Assembly: GCA_004352715.1 (NCBI GenBank)
Contig: SCFE01000116.1
Span: forward strand, 1,280,998-1,344,997
Length of the DNA stretch: 64,000 bases
Direction of reading: 5' to 3'
Origin: Hofstenia miamia
Lineage: Eukaryota > Xenacoelomorpha > Acoela
The notes beneath the pieces are model-generated. The model ran no database searches, was not told the DNA's origin, and was given only the letters and a program-made list of their open reading frames with translations. The position numbers were made by a program, and so were the translations under genes. Positions 11,701-22,213 of this stretch are shown piece by piece (within the stretch, counting starts at the first letter, position 1; each line of letters begins with the position of its first letter).

Positions 11701-13450
11701 ATTTAATCTTGCTTTTCATGAAGCTTCTGTACATAATATTTTTATCATTGATTCCAGTTTGATTTTCATAGACCTTTCTGAAGATGTGCTGTATAATGTT
11801 GTTTGTTTTCTCTTTTCTTACCATTATTTCAACTAGCAGTCTTTCATCTTCCATAACTATGCATGATATTTCACTTGGGCTTCTGCTTCCAAATTTTTCT
11901 AAGTTTATCTTGTCAATTTCTCTCTGCATTTGTCATTTGTAGCATCAATAATACTGCTGTTGACTGTAATAGTACCTCTTCTTTACCATTTCTTGTGATT
12001 TGCTAATCATTTCTATTACTTCAACTGGACATGTTTCTACTTGTTTTCTTATTGTCTGTGACATCTTCAGCATTTTGGTGTACAAGCATTTTGGATATTC
12101 CATTATGTATCTTCCATTGGTTTTCTTATTTTTTCATTTATAATTTTGTCTTTTATCATTTTTACAAATTCCATTCCTTCTTCACTTTTTATCAGCTTCC
12201 TTGTAGCCAACCATAGTTGTTTTCTGGTTTGTCCCAGTTTGGCAGTGCTACCCACATATACTTTTTTGTAGCATTACTTAATATATCAATCTGTTGGGCA
12301 TATACCAGTGTTGTTTGTGATTTCAATGTTGCTAGTTTGAGCTAGTGGTTGATGTTTGACCATTATTCTGGTAAAGTATTTCTTGTATGTTTGCATTGGT
12401 TTCTTTGTTGGTGATAGCCATTTTATTGTTGTCTCTGCCAACATCCAATTTTTTACTTGCATTGTTATTGGCACTAATGATATCTCATATTTATTTTATC
12501 TTGCTATCATTTTTCTCTCCTTCCTCATCATGGGTAGTAGTATCTTTTCATTTCTCATTAGCACTATTGTGATGATCCACATTGATGGCCTTGCTCTGAT
12601 TGCTGGTGTGCTTTTTTAGAATCCTCCTGAACTCCTTTGTTGACCCCATCTCATATGTGCATCTTATTTCCTGTAATGCATACTCTACTCTTATGCGGTA
12701 TTTTTTTATTGGGGGAATTAATATCTATTGTTGGTCACTTATCCATATTTGCTTTGTCTCCTTTCATGTCTTTCCAGAAATCCATGATTTGTTCCAGGTG
12801 TTCTAGTCTTTGGCTTAGATTCCATTTTATGTTCAGGCTTTTACTGTGGTATTCCTTGGTTTTTATGAAATGTATTATGAGCAGATTGTTGCAGTCTAAA
12901 TTCACTTGTTCATATTCATTTATTAGTTTCTCTCTGTAAGCCATTAGAATTTGTACATTGACTAGAATTAGGTGATTGTCAAATGTTATGTGTACTGTGC
13001 TTTGGAAATATGGATGATTTAGTTTTTCTCCCATTGTATTTGAAAATGAAATGATTGTGATGCATGTCAGACAGTTTGCTTTATCTATCACTATGAGATT
13101 ACTGAACCATCATTTTCTTTGTCTTTGGCAGTCATATATATTGTATTACTGCTTTTGTTTCTGAGGAGAGATTGTCATGAGACCTGTATCTTATCCTTCT
13201 TTTTGCAATGAAATATGGATGAATTTTCTCATTCCCTATTTTTGTCATCCTAGTTTCTCTTTCCAGTGATCTTGATGATTGTCTGGATATCATTCTGGAT
13301 GTAGTAGATGTTATTTGATGGAATGAGAATGGTTGACAAGAGTTATTGTTTGTTCAGATGATGTTTCTATTTGAGAGTCATCACTAACCATTTCAATATC
13401 TGGGTCTGGTAGCTGACTGCAGATATTCATTGATCATGTTTCTGTACCTC
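11701..13450 (-). pseudogene. ORF3 copy 3, middle part, truncated by an LTR
   Basis: Minus-strand fragments of the ORF3 protein: 13091-12735 (TVHITFDNHLILVNVQIL, matching TVHITFNEQFTLKDVQKL of copy 5), 12474-12286 (NTGICPTD, compare NKTGICPSE) and 11929-11701 (EDERLLVEIMVRKEKTNNI, compare DDERLLVEITVRRERKNNI). The copy stops at 11700, where an LTR end is joined, so the C-terminal third with the candidate exonuclease motifs is absent here. Frames shift repeatedly and the plus-strand hydrophobic ORFs across this span are antisense shadows. The part nearer the ORF3 start lies at 13450-14080. Confidence 0.6.
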
Positions 13451-14290
13451 TTACCAGTAATTGTCTAAGATGACTCATTTTAGCTACTAACTCTTCACCC
13501 TCTATTTGGCATAGAGTTTTATTGGGGTGTATTGTTTCTTCTCTTTGGCTTCTATATGTGATCACTCTGCCTGGTAGTTGGCCATGGTGATCTTGTCTTC
13601 ATATTCTTCACTGTAGGTTTGTTGAGTACTGCAACCTCATGTTCAGTAATTGACAATCAGTTGTTTGTTGACTTATTCTCCTTCTTGCATTTGTGGAGTG
13701 TCTTTGATCCACCTGCCTGTCTAGTAGTTGACATTCAGGTGTTGATGTTCTGCTTCAAATTCTTCTTCTGAGGTTATTTGAATGCTGTGTCTGCTTATCC
13801 AGTAATTGATGATTGGATGAAGTTGTTCTTCTCTGAAATCTTCTCCTCTTGTTTGAAGATACATATTCCACTGTTGATTTCATTATTTCTAAACTCAGTT
13901 AATAATTTAATATCCCATATTTCAGGTTCATATTTCAGTTTATTTTTCACTGCTTATTGTTGCATTATTCTTTGCTCAATGTTGTTATTGCTCAGTATGT
14001 ATGTGAACTACTGTTTGAATTCTTCACATACACTATTTAGTTGTTCATCAATGTATATGTATTACTATTATCTCATTTAATTTCAAACTCAATGTTCAAT
14101 ATCAGTAGTTGCTCTTTTTAAATTTTGGAAATTTAACACCCTACTGTTGTCTAGTTGATAGTCATTGTTTGGTAAGACTTTGTGTATGGTATATGACCCT
14201 GCCCATAGTACTAATAATTTACACACTTGGTTTACATTGTGTGTTTGTGTTAGCATGTATGCATAGACTGTGTCTCATTTCTTATGTAGT
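13450..14290 (-). pseudogene. Integrase tail and ORF3 N-terminal linker, decayed (copy 3)
   Basis: The minus strand of 14290-14110 corresponds to the integrase C-terminal region of 54380-54250: a block around GACCCTGCCCATAG versus GACCCTGACCACTG on the plus strand. 14080-13780 corresponds to the start of ORF3 (residues EFRNNEINSG, compare EFRKNEMNGT in copy 5). 13780-13550 holds short repeats of the form CQLLDRQ and GQLPGR, related to the QLKG repeats of copies 5 and 6. The reading frame is broken throughout. This segment is also the left arm of the inverted duplication with 18995-20074. Confidence 0.5.
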
Positions 14291-14482
14291 TGTCCAAATA
14301 TATTCTTGTTAAGCAACATTAGTTGCTTCCTATAGATCTTCTAAATTTCTTGAAAAACACATTTTTTCCCATTGTTTAAGCCTTTTTTTGCTGTCATTGA
14401 TGCTATTTGGAGAGAGCTCACCCAAGAAATAAGTAATGGAATTTGAAAATGAAAAGTTTTTTTAAATTCCCAACATTAGAAG
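13513..14482. repeat. Left arm of a ~1 kb inverted duplication (partner 18995-20074)
   Basis: The plus strand here reads as the reverse complement of 18995-20074. Shared landmarks are TCACTCTGCCTGGTAGTTGG near 13563 and its complement near 20015; the hairpin AAGCAACATTAGTTGCTT at 14311 and its complement at 19263; and the block GGAGAGAGCTCACCCAAGAA at 14409, whose complement near 19056 has one mismatch. Boundaries are read by eye and approximate. Confidence 0.75.
14311..14328. repeat. Hairpin motif AAGCAAC-ATTA-GTTGCTT, site 1
   Basis: A 7-bp perfect stem with a 4-base loop. The same motif is found at 15041-15057 (missing the first A), 19263-19280 (as TAAT loop) and 20082-20099 (AAGCAACTAGCATTGCTT). 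It sits inside or at the edge of the inverted duplication arms. Confidence 0.6.
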
Positions 14483-15859
14483 TTTATATAAATTTCTTAA
14501 TAAGATGGAATTTTTAAATTTTTTATACCATTTATGTGAAAAAAAACTTTTTTGAACATTTTTTTTCTCATTTTTTCACACTAGTGGTTTGAATTTTGAT
14601 TAGAATTGTTTGAAATTTCAAGACAAAAATTTCACACAACCATAAATTTAAAAAAAAACAATTAACAAAACACCTACTGGAAGATTATTACTGCTACATT
14701 CAATGTTAACAATTAACATGAAATCTGTTTAAGCTTGAATTTAGGAACCAATGGAATGGTTAAAAAATATTAGTATGCAAATAACTTGATTGTAAAATAT
14801 GAATATAGTAGATACAAGTTAATGGAGTGGCATTGGTGTATTGTGTGAATTGGTGATCAAGAGGTCTATGTAATTTAAAAGACACATTCAAAAAGCTTTG
14901 TTTGCTTTGGGCATTTTTTAGTGTATCATTTGACCTTGGTATCAAGCAAATTGTGATTTAATAAAAGAATTTCATTTCTGTTTTGTACTCCAGCATGTAT
15001 TGCAATCAATTATAAATCTCTTTAGCTTGACAGCTAAAATAGCAACATTAGTTGCTTTGTTAGTTGTATTATGGAAAAATCCCAACAAAGTATTGAGTGT
15101 TTCATAAATATCAGAATTGCTCACTTTAGTAGTTTGAAAAAACAATTTTTAATTTCTTTTCTAAATATGAGATATTTTTTAATTTCTTTTCTAAATATGA
15201 GTGATCTTAACTTTCCTTGCCAAGTAAACTTATGGAAACTATATCAAAGCAAATTTATGGCACAAAAAATTTTACATAATAACAAAGGTCACTATATATT
15301 GGCTGAATTTTATATGAATATTATAAACTAATAAAGGTAATTCTCACTGAAAAAAATATGGCCCTTACAAATTTTCAAGTCACTATGAAATACTTCAAAA
15401 GCTGATACTATGTGTGCTAGTAATTGCATTTATGGATATTTTATGTAGGGTCTTCAGAAAAATTTCTAAAGTAAAATTTATTTGCAGTAAACTAATTTTG
15501 AAATGGTATGAAATTTATAAAAAAGAGATTAAAAAATATTATATATTTGTACACTAGATTGTGATACTTTACTTCAAAATAAAAATGAAGCCCAAAATAT
15601 CATAGCCTGCACATTCAACTTTTGAGTTGAATGCACTTGCATAATATTTGAATATGGAAAAAAAATGAATAACACTAATATTGTATTTAAAGCAAACAGG
15701 AAATAACTTCTAGACACAGAAAGAAACAAACAAACTTTTAACTTAACTAACCTGCGCAAATAATTTCTAAAATTGTTAATAATTAAAACTATTATCATAA
15801 AGTTTAGCATTGAATGTTTCTGCTTTTAAAAAATTTCCTCGAAATTAAAACCATACTAT
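14483..15859. other. AT-rich DNA without genes, between the inverted arms
   Basis: No coding sequence supported. It contains a second copy of the hairpin motif at 15041-15057 and a short direct repeat (TTTTTAATTTCTTTTCTAAA at 15147 and 15175). It continues, after removal of the LTR at 15860-17042, into 17043-18994. Confidence 0.6.
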
Positions 15860-17042
15860 TGTAACATCCTCCACCTTAGCTTGTTACGCCGTGTCTAATC
15901 ACTGTTAAGGGATGCTTAGTAAACGCGGGTGAGGTGTTACCCATTTGTTGAACCATCAAACTTTTCGTTCTTATTAACTAGTTATGTTAATTAAATAATT
16001 GAGTATTAACCATCACTGTTTAGGTGACAGAGCAGTATGATGTTTCCTCTTCAGTTCTTCCATGGGCTCCTGCCCGAAGCCAATCTCCACAAGACAGCTC
16101 CCCTCCTTCTCGACCGATGATTGAATCCAGTCCACATCACCATCTCAGCTCAACTGGGATTAATTATGTATGCCTTACATTGGTGTGTGCACTCAAGTAA
16201 AGTTGTAACTGACTTAAACTCAAAGTTGTAAAGTGTTTGTTGTTTTTATTTAATAAAGCAACCGGGCATGGACTTGACACTAACTGCATGTTATAATATA
16301 ACTAACATAACTGTAAAACTATTGGCNNNNNNNNNNNNNNNNNNNNNNNNNNNNNAAATAATAAGATTGCAGTTTCCTACACCTACATTTAATAGCATTA
16401 CATGTAAGGTCGTTTATCAAGTCAATTATAGTTGAGTCTCCTACATTTAAGAATATATATATATATATCCCTAAGTGTCGACTATCCAGTCGTTTCAGGC
16501 ATTGATTATTTCATACATGTATTGATCGATAGTCAGACTAGGCAAGAATCGAAAAACTCCTAACCATAACATAGGTGCGTTTTCGTGACTGGCACAAAGA
16601 CCCTAGAATCGATCCCGTGTTGGATTCCAGCCACTACTAAACACAACTTGCCTAGCTGCACATTTTATTAAATAATCAAACCAGATAAGAGTAGAAATGA
16701 AAATTAAATAAACTCCGAAGAATTTATTGTTCATCAAAATTATGGTTGAATCAATGCTATTTATAAAATTTCTACAAAAGTACCTGCGGATTTTAAATTT
16801 CAAATGATTCGTCTGCCAATATGGCTGTTCCTACGTAAGCGTTATTTCGCTCAATTTAATTTGTCAAATTTATCTTGATCGGCTAACAAGTTTTCTTAAT
16901 TTGAACAATATTAAAGCTTAGTTGCATCTTACAAAAATAACTAAGATCAATAACTAAATTTTACAATCAATTAATCAATTAATGTTAATCATTCGACGTT
17001 GTTCTTCTTTAGCAGCTTAGTTGCTTTTTGGATGATGCTACA
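15860..17042 (-). mobile_element. Solo LTR (subfamily A), TSD CTAT
   Basis: Begins TGTAACATCCTCCACC at 15860 and ends GGATGATGCTACA at 17042. The flanks are CTAT (15856-15859) and CTAT (17043-17046), an exact 4-bp duplication. The LTR is nearly identical to 8797-9948, including TATAAATAGC on the minus strand near 16757-16766, so insertion was fairly recent. A 29-N gap lies at 16327-16355. It carries no coding sequence. Confidence 0.9.
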
Positions 17043-18994
17043 CTATCTTTATAATATATTATGCTTCCTCTTTAAGAAAAGGAAACCATTTTTTTCACAG
17101 TCAGGTCCATGTGCTCTGAACTACACCATTTCCTCCATCCATACATTGACAATCAAAATAAATGAAAATATAACAATGCCTCTTAACACATTTATAACTA
17201 ATTTTAAACCCCTACAATCCAAATATCAATTCCTTTTTTCAATTAAAACAATATTGAAATAGGAATTTATAAATCTATCTAACAAAATAACTGTTTTTTT
17301 GAATTTCAAACAATTTTTATATTATTTCATTAAATTGTGAAAGAAGCATTGATCAAACTTCCATAGACTGTCACATTAAGTAAAAAATGATATGCACAAA
17401 TCTAATTGCAGCTTAGCAACTACTAAAAACATATCCACCTAAATTCAAGCATGAAGAATCCAAATATGAATTCATTTTTTCAATTAAAACAATATTGAAA
17501 TGGCAAATTGGAAATCTATAAGATGAAATTAGTTTCTTAAAAAATTCATTCACTATTAAAATTATTTCATTAAAATGCAAAGCAAGGATTGCTGAAATCC
17601 AAAATCTACTATTGCCAATAGATTCAGAAGGTCCTAAAAAAGATATAAACCACAGTTTTAGAACAAAAATATACTTATGAAGCCTTTAAGCTAGGGCACA
17701 TTGAAAATGACACTAAGGCATTCCAGAAAATTTCACAAAGTGACTTCTAGATCAACTTAAAAAATAAGATCTGAACATTTTTAAATAAATTTAGAGATTC
17801 AAATTCTGAATATGAAGTCATTTTTTCATTTTAAAAAGTCTCAAAAGAGCAGTTTTAATGTCAATATTGCAAATTTTGTTTTTCCAATACTGAGAAAAAT
17901 TGCATATAATTCTTAAATTTACATTAAAATGGCAGCTCAAAGTAAAAATTTAGTACCATACATCAACTCAGAAGCATCAAATTTAGGTAGAATAAGCAAT
18001 TTTAAACAAAAATTCGTTTTTGGAATTGATTTTAAAAATCAGATCTCTTAAATCTAGGGCACATTCAAAATGAAAATTAAGGCATTTCAGAAAATTTCAC
18101 AGTGCAACCTCTAGATTGACTTAAAGGATAAGAGATTGACATTTTCAAGTAATTTCAGACATGTAGAATCTGAATACTACATTTGTTTTTCATTTTAAAC
18201 CGTAGTTAAAGAGCAGTTTTAAAAGAATGACAGTGAGAGGGCTTCTAAACCTAGAAATTTAATGATAGAAACACATTTTCCACTTTTTAATCAATGTAGA
18301 AACATCAATTGTTACTGAGAAGTAGTAGTCAATGCTCTGAAAACTTTATATTATTCAAAACCCAGAAATCTCAGTATACTCAATAACCACAGTGAAATCT
18401 CAAAGAAGTTGACAAATTAAATAACACAGTGAAATAAATTGGAGAAAATTTGTAAATGAATTTTCAAGGTTTATCTGTAATATCCATTTTTGTCATCTAC
18501 AATATACATCTAAAAAAACACTGATATTTTGCAAGTTTATAGGTGTGTACTAATATGAAGTGAAATATTACTAAACAAAATGTTAAATGTTAAAGATTAA
18601 TGAAATTGAAAACAAAATATAGTTTTATAGTTTTTTTCAAAAAAATCGCTATAATTTTTAAACAATTACTAGTCCATCCTACAATATTCATATCTAAAAG
18701 AGAAAATTTCCCATTATGGAAGATTGACAGGAAAATTTTGGGAAAATTGTTTTTGAATGCTATTTCTAGTATTACTGCAAATATCTCAAAGTTAAAATTT
18801 TTAAAGCTTTGCATAGTGGGACAAGAGCAAAAAACTTAGAATCTCCTTTCAAAACTGCTTCATTATATCAAAAGTTATTAAAGAAAATATATTTTCTCTG
18901 AAAAATTTGTCTGGCTCTGGCCAACCAAGCTAAGCCAACAATGATCTTAGAGCTAAACATGCTGAAAAACAAATTTTCTCAGTAAAATTATCTA
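17043..18994. other. AT-rich DNA without genes, between the inverted arms
   Basis: No supported ORF. Loosely repeated phrases occur, for example GGGCACATTGAAAATGA near 17694 and GGGCACATTCAAAATGA near 18056, each followed by AAGGCATTCCAGAAAATTTCA or a one-base variant, which suggests an old ~360-bp tandem repeat. The strand of origin is unknown. Confidence 0.5.
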
Positions 18995-20074
18995 ATTAAA
19001 ATGCTGGGAATTTAAAAAACTTTTAATTTTCAAATTCTATTATCTATTTTTTGGGTGAGTTCTCTCCAAATATCATCAATGACAATAAAAAAATCATTTT
19101 CCCGCTAGAGGGCGCAATTTTAAAATGCTCAAGCTTGTAAAAGATTTAGAATATTTAACTTGCCGAGCTCTATAAGCCTGCAAAATTTCATGATGATAGC
19201 TGTGATATTGACAGAGCAATAGGCAAAAATATGTTTTTCAAGAAATGTAGAAGATCTATAGGAAGCAACTAATGTTGCTTAACAAGAATATATTTGGACA
19301 ACTGCATAAGAAATGATACAGAAGCTATGCATACATGCTAACACAAACACAATGTATACCAAGTGTGTAAATTATGAGCACTATGTTATGGGCCATATAC
19401 CATACACAAAGTCTTACCAAAGAATGACTATCAACTAGACAACAGTAGGGTGTTACATTTCCAAAATTTAAAAAGGGCAACTACTGATATAGAACGCTGA
19501 GTTTGAAATTAAATGAGATAATAGTAATACATATACATTGATGAACAACTTAGATAGTGTATGTGGAGAATTTAAAGAGGAGTTCACATGCATACTGAGC
19601 AATAACAACATTGAACAAAGAATAATGCAACAATGGGCAGTGAAAAATAAACTGAAATAGGACCCTGAAATATTGGATATTAAATTATTAAATGAGTTTA
19701 GAAAGGATGAAATCAACAGTGGAAAATGTATCTTCAAGCAAGAGGAGAAGAGTTCAGAGAAGAACACTTGTGTCCAATCATCAATTAATGAATAATCAGA
19801 CACAGCATTTGAGTAACATTAGAAGAAGGATTTGAAGGAGAAAATCAACACCTGAATGACAACTACTGGACAGGCAGGTTGATTAAGGACTAAAGGCACT
19901 CCACAAATACAAGAAGAAGAATATGTCAACAAACAATTGATTGTTATTTACTGGATGTGAGGTTGCAGCAGTCAACAAACCTACAAAGAAGAATAAGAAG
20001 ACAAGATCACCATGACCAACTACCAGGCAGGGTGATCACATAGAAGAGAAGAAACAATACCTCCCAATAAAACT
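18995..20074. repeat. Right arm of the inverted duplication (partner 13513-14482)
   Basis: Reverse complement of the left arm (see 13513-14482). It ends at AAACTCAAT, and immediately outside it, at 20082-20099, lies another copy of the AAGCAAC hairpin, for which I see no partner outside the left arm. Confidence 0.75.
19300..20074 (+). pseudogene. Integrase tail and ORF3 start, decayed (copy 4)
   Basis: Plus-strand counterpart of the left-arm fragment. 19310-19450 matches the integrase tail. 19640-19760 encodes residues like DPEILDIKLLNEFRKDEINS, which parallel NPEIWDINLVTEFRKNEMNG of copy 5. 19850-20020 has broken repeats resembling QLLDRQV and QLPGRV. Multiple stops; no intact frame. It is a duplicated fragment rather than an independent full element. 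Confidence 0.5.
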
Positions 20075-20099
20075 CAATAGGAAGCAACTAGCATTGCTT

Positions 20100-20754
20100 A
20101 ACAAGAAAAGTAACTTAAATGCTTAATAAATTGACCTGTATGCTTTTTAAAAAAATTAAATGAGTTCTCAATACATGAAAGCAAGATTTCTAATTATAAA
20201 AGTTCAGCAATACTAATTAATAAAATAAGCAATTATATTGATTTACAATGTGCAGATTTCCTTTCCTAAGTTTCAGGTTAAAGTTTTTTAGTGTGATGTA
20301 GTCATCACTTCTTGCTTTTTATGTACAACACATTATTTTTATTGATTGTATTTTAGGTACAACTGGATCAGTTTGATTATGTGTTCTCACTGAGGTCTGT
20401 GCATTTATATTCTGCTGGGACATGAACTAATTACTCTTTATCCCCAGACCACTTATCAAAATATTTTACAATTTTACAATTATAAATAATAATTTGAATA
20501 AAATATTAACTGCAATTTTTATTAATATAAATTACAAATTGGTCACTTTTATGGATAATGTCACAATTCAACCACAACATATTCCTTTTAAATTTAACCT
20601 GTTTATATATTAAATTCATTTAGTATTATTGATTGTATTTTTTAATATTTTATTGTTTCATGAATTTATAGTACTCTGCTGGATTTTCTGTTTAACTTAA
20701 AGTAAGATTAAATCTTCAGGTATACCCAGAAATTTCTATAATGCAATATAATAC

Positions 20755-20787
<33 letters not shown>

Positions 20788-21787
20788 ATATCTTCCTATT
20801 CTAATGGTATAACCTAAATCACACCATATTGCAGGAAATAGAAAAGTGAATAGCATCATTTTTCTCTAATGGTACTCTTTGTTTCTTGACAATGGGTATT
20901 GTTGAACATATATTTTTCATCTCATAAAAGTTATATTTTTGATCATCTATTAAATTAATTGTATTTAATGGATATTTCCAGTAGAGGGTTCATAATTATT
21001 GCGTATTAAAGTGCATTCCTGATTATTCTTTTTTTGTTTATCTGGTTTTCAATTAGCTGAGTGAAATGCCAACCTCCTTTTTAAACCAGTATCTGACATT
21101 GCAAAGCTCTAGTTGAACATTTCATGTTTTTTTATAATGATGTCACATATTGTGACAGTCAGAGATATTGCTAAATAATGGCCAAAATTCTGGATTTGTG
21201 TGATTTTATGCTTAATTTTTTTGTATTATTAAGAGCTATATTTCATAGAAATATATGATTTGGATTATCTGGCCTTTTCACATTATTTAGCCTATTTTCC
21301 ATTGTCATCCATTTAGTATAGGCTAGATAATCAAGGATATACAATAATGATGAAATGAACATTAGGATTGTTTACCTGGAAATTTCTTCCACTAGCTGCA
21401 AAACAATGTTGGTATTAACTTATAAATCAACAGAGCTGGTAATTGCTATTTTATTACTCACAAAGTCTAATTGTTTTAGTTTATGGCACTAGAATAATTT
21501 GATGAATGAGTTATTTTAATTAAGTGTTGATATATACATAAGGTTTTACTTGAAAAACTTCTTTCTCAATTGTTGTTTATTTAAATGAACAAATTTTGTC
21601 ACAAATTTGAGTTCATCTGAACAATATTTTTTGGTAAAGTTGAATGTTAAATGAAGGATTTCAGTTGCCTTATAAAAATTAGCATCAAAAGTTCATTAAA
21701 TAGCATAGGCCTAATCCCTAAGTTTTCCCACAAATATATATTAACTTGCTTATTAAGTCAATTTAAAAAGAATTTCTGAAAACTTAC
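20100..21787. other. AT-rich DNA, no gene seen; (AT)n at about 20752-20788
   Basis: Only a TA/CA microsatellite around 20752-20788 stands out. The interval immediately precedes (on the plus map) the 3' end of the minus-strand exon, so it may be intron of the host gene. Confidence 0.6.
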
Positions 21788-22213
21788 CATAGCCAGTAAT
21801 ATCATTCAATTGTGTAACTACCAAATTGAACATAACATCTGGAAATGGCCTTCCATTTTGGAGAGGAGTAAATGGAGACATATCAAATGGTTCTAAGTCT
21901 TTGAAAAGAGTATTTCCTGAATAATAAAACAGAACTAAAAATATAAGGAAAAGACTGTTCCAAAATAAGACATCCAGAAATTTTAAAAAATGAAGAATTA
22001 AGTGATAATTTTGATAACATGAAGATACTTCAGGCACTTCTTGTAATAGCTTATCTATTTTATAGAAAAGTAGTAGTGCAATTCCACCTGTGAATAAAAA
22101 GAGAATAAGAAATAAAATTATTGTACAGCTATTCCTTGTTCTTCCTGGAATTAAGCATTTCAAGACCAATTTTATTAACTCTGAAATTTTGAAATTTGGT
22201 GAATCTTCTCCTT
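21788..22213 (-). CDS. Putative coding exon of an unrecognised host membrane protein
   Basis: An open minus-strand stretch of 426 nt bounded by a good acceptor (a T-rich tract then TTTAG, ending at 22214) and a consensus donor (ATG|GTAAGTT, GT at 21787-21786). It enters with two bases of a split codon and leaves with one, so both flanking introns are phase 1 and the exon is symmetrical. The 141 complete codons begin GEDSPNFKISELIK. There are two hydrophobic segments, IILFLILFLFTGGIALLLFY and FWNSLFLIFLVLFYY, about 36 residues apart, followed by a polar tail with NGRPFPDVMFNLVVTQL. No methionine start is needed. I do not recognise the family. It is not flanked by retroelement pieces and differs in style from the decayed ORFs elsewhere. 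No neighbouring exons were identified with confidence. Confidence 0.55.

Noticed and set aside
12031-12939. Hydrophobic plus-strand ORFs rich in F, L, S and I (also 13778-14080, 46254-46685 and 52001-52474)
   Set aside because: They are antisense shadows of Lys/Glu-rich retroelement frames; complementing AAA/GAA codons gives TTT/TTC.
15001-15060. CRISPR-like array from the repeated AAGCAAC hairpins
   Set aside because: Only four widely and irregularly spaced copies, and the DNA is a eukaryotic genome.
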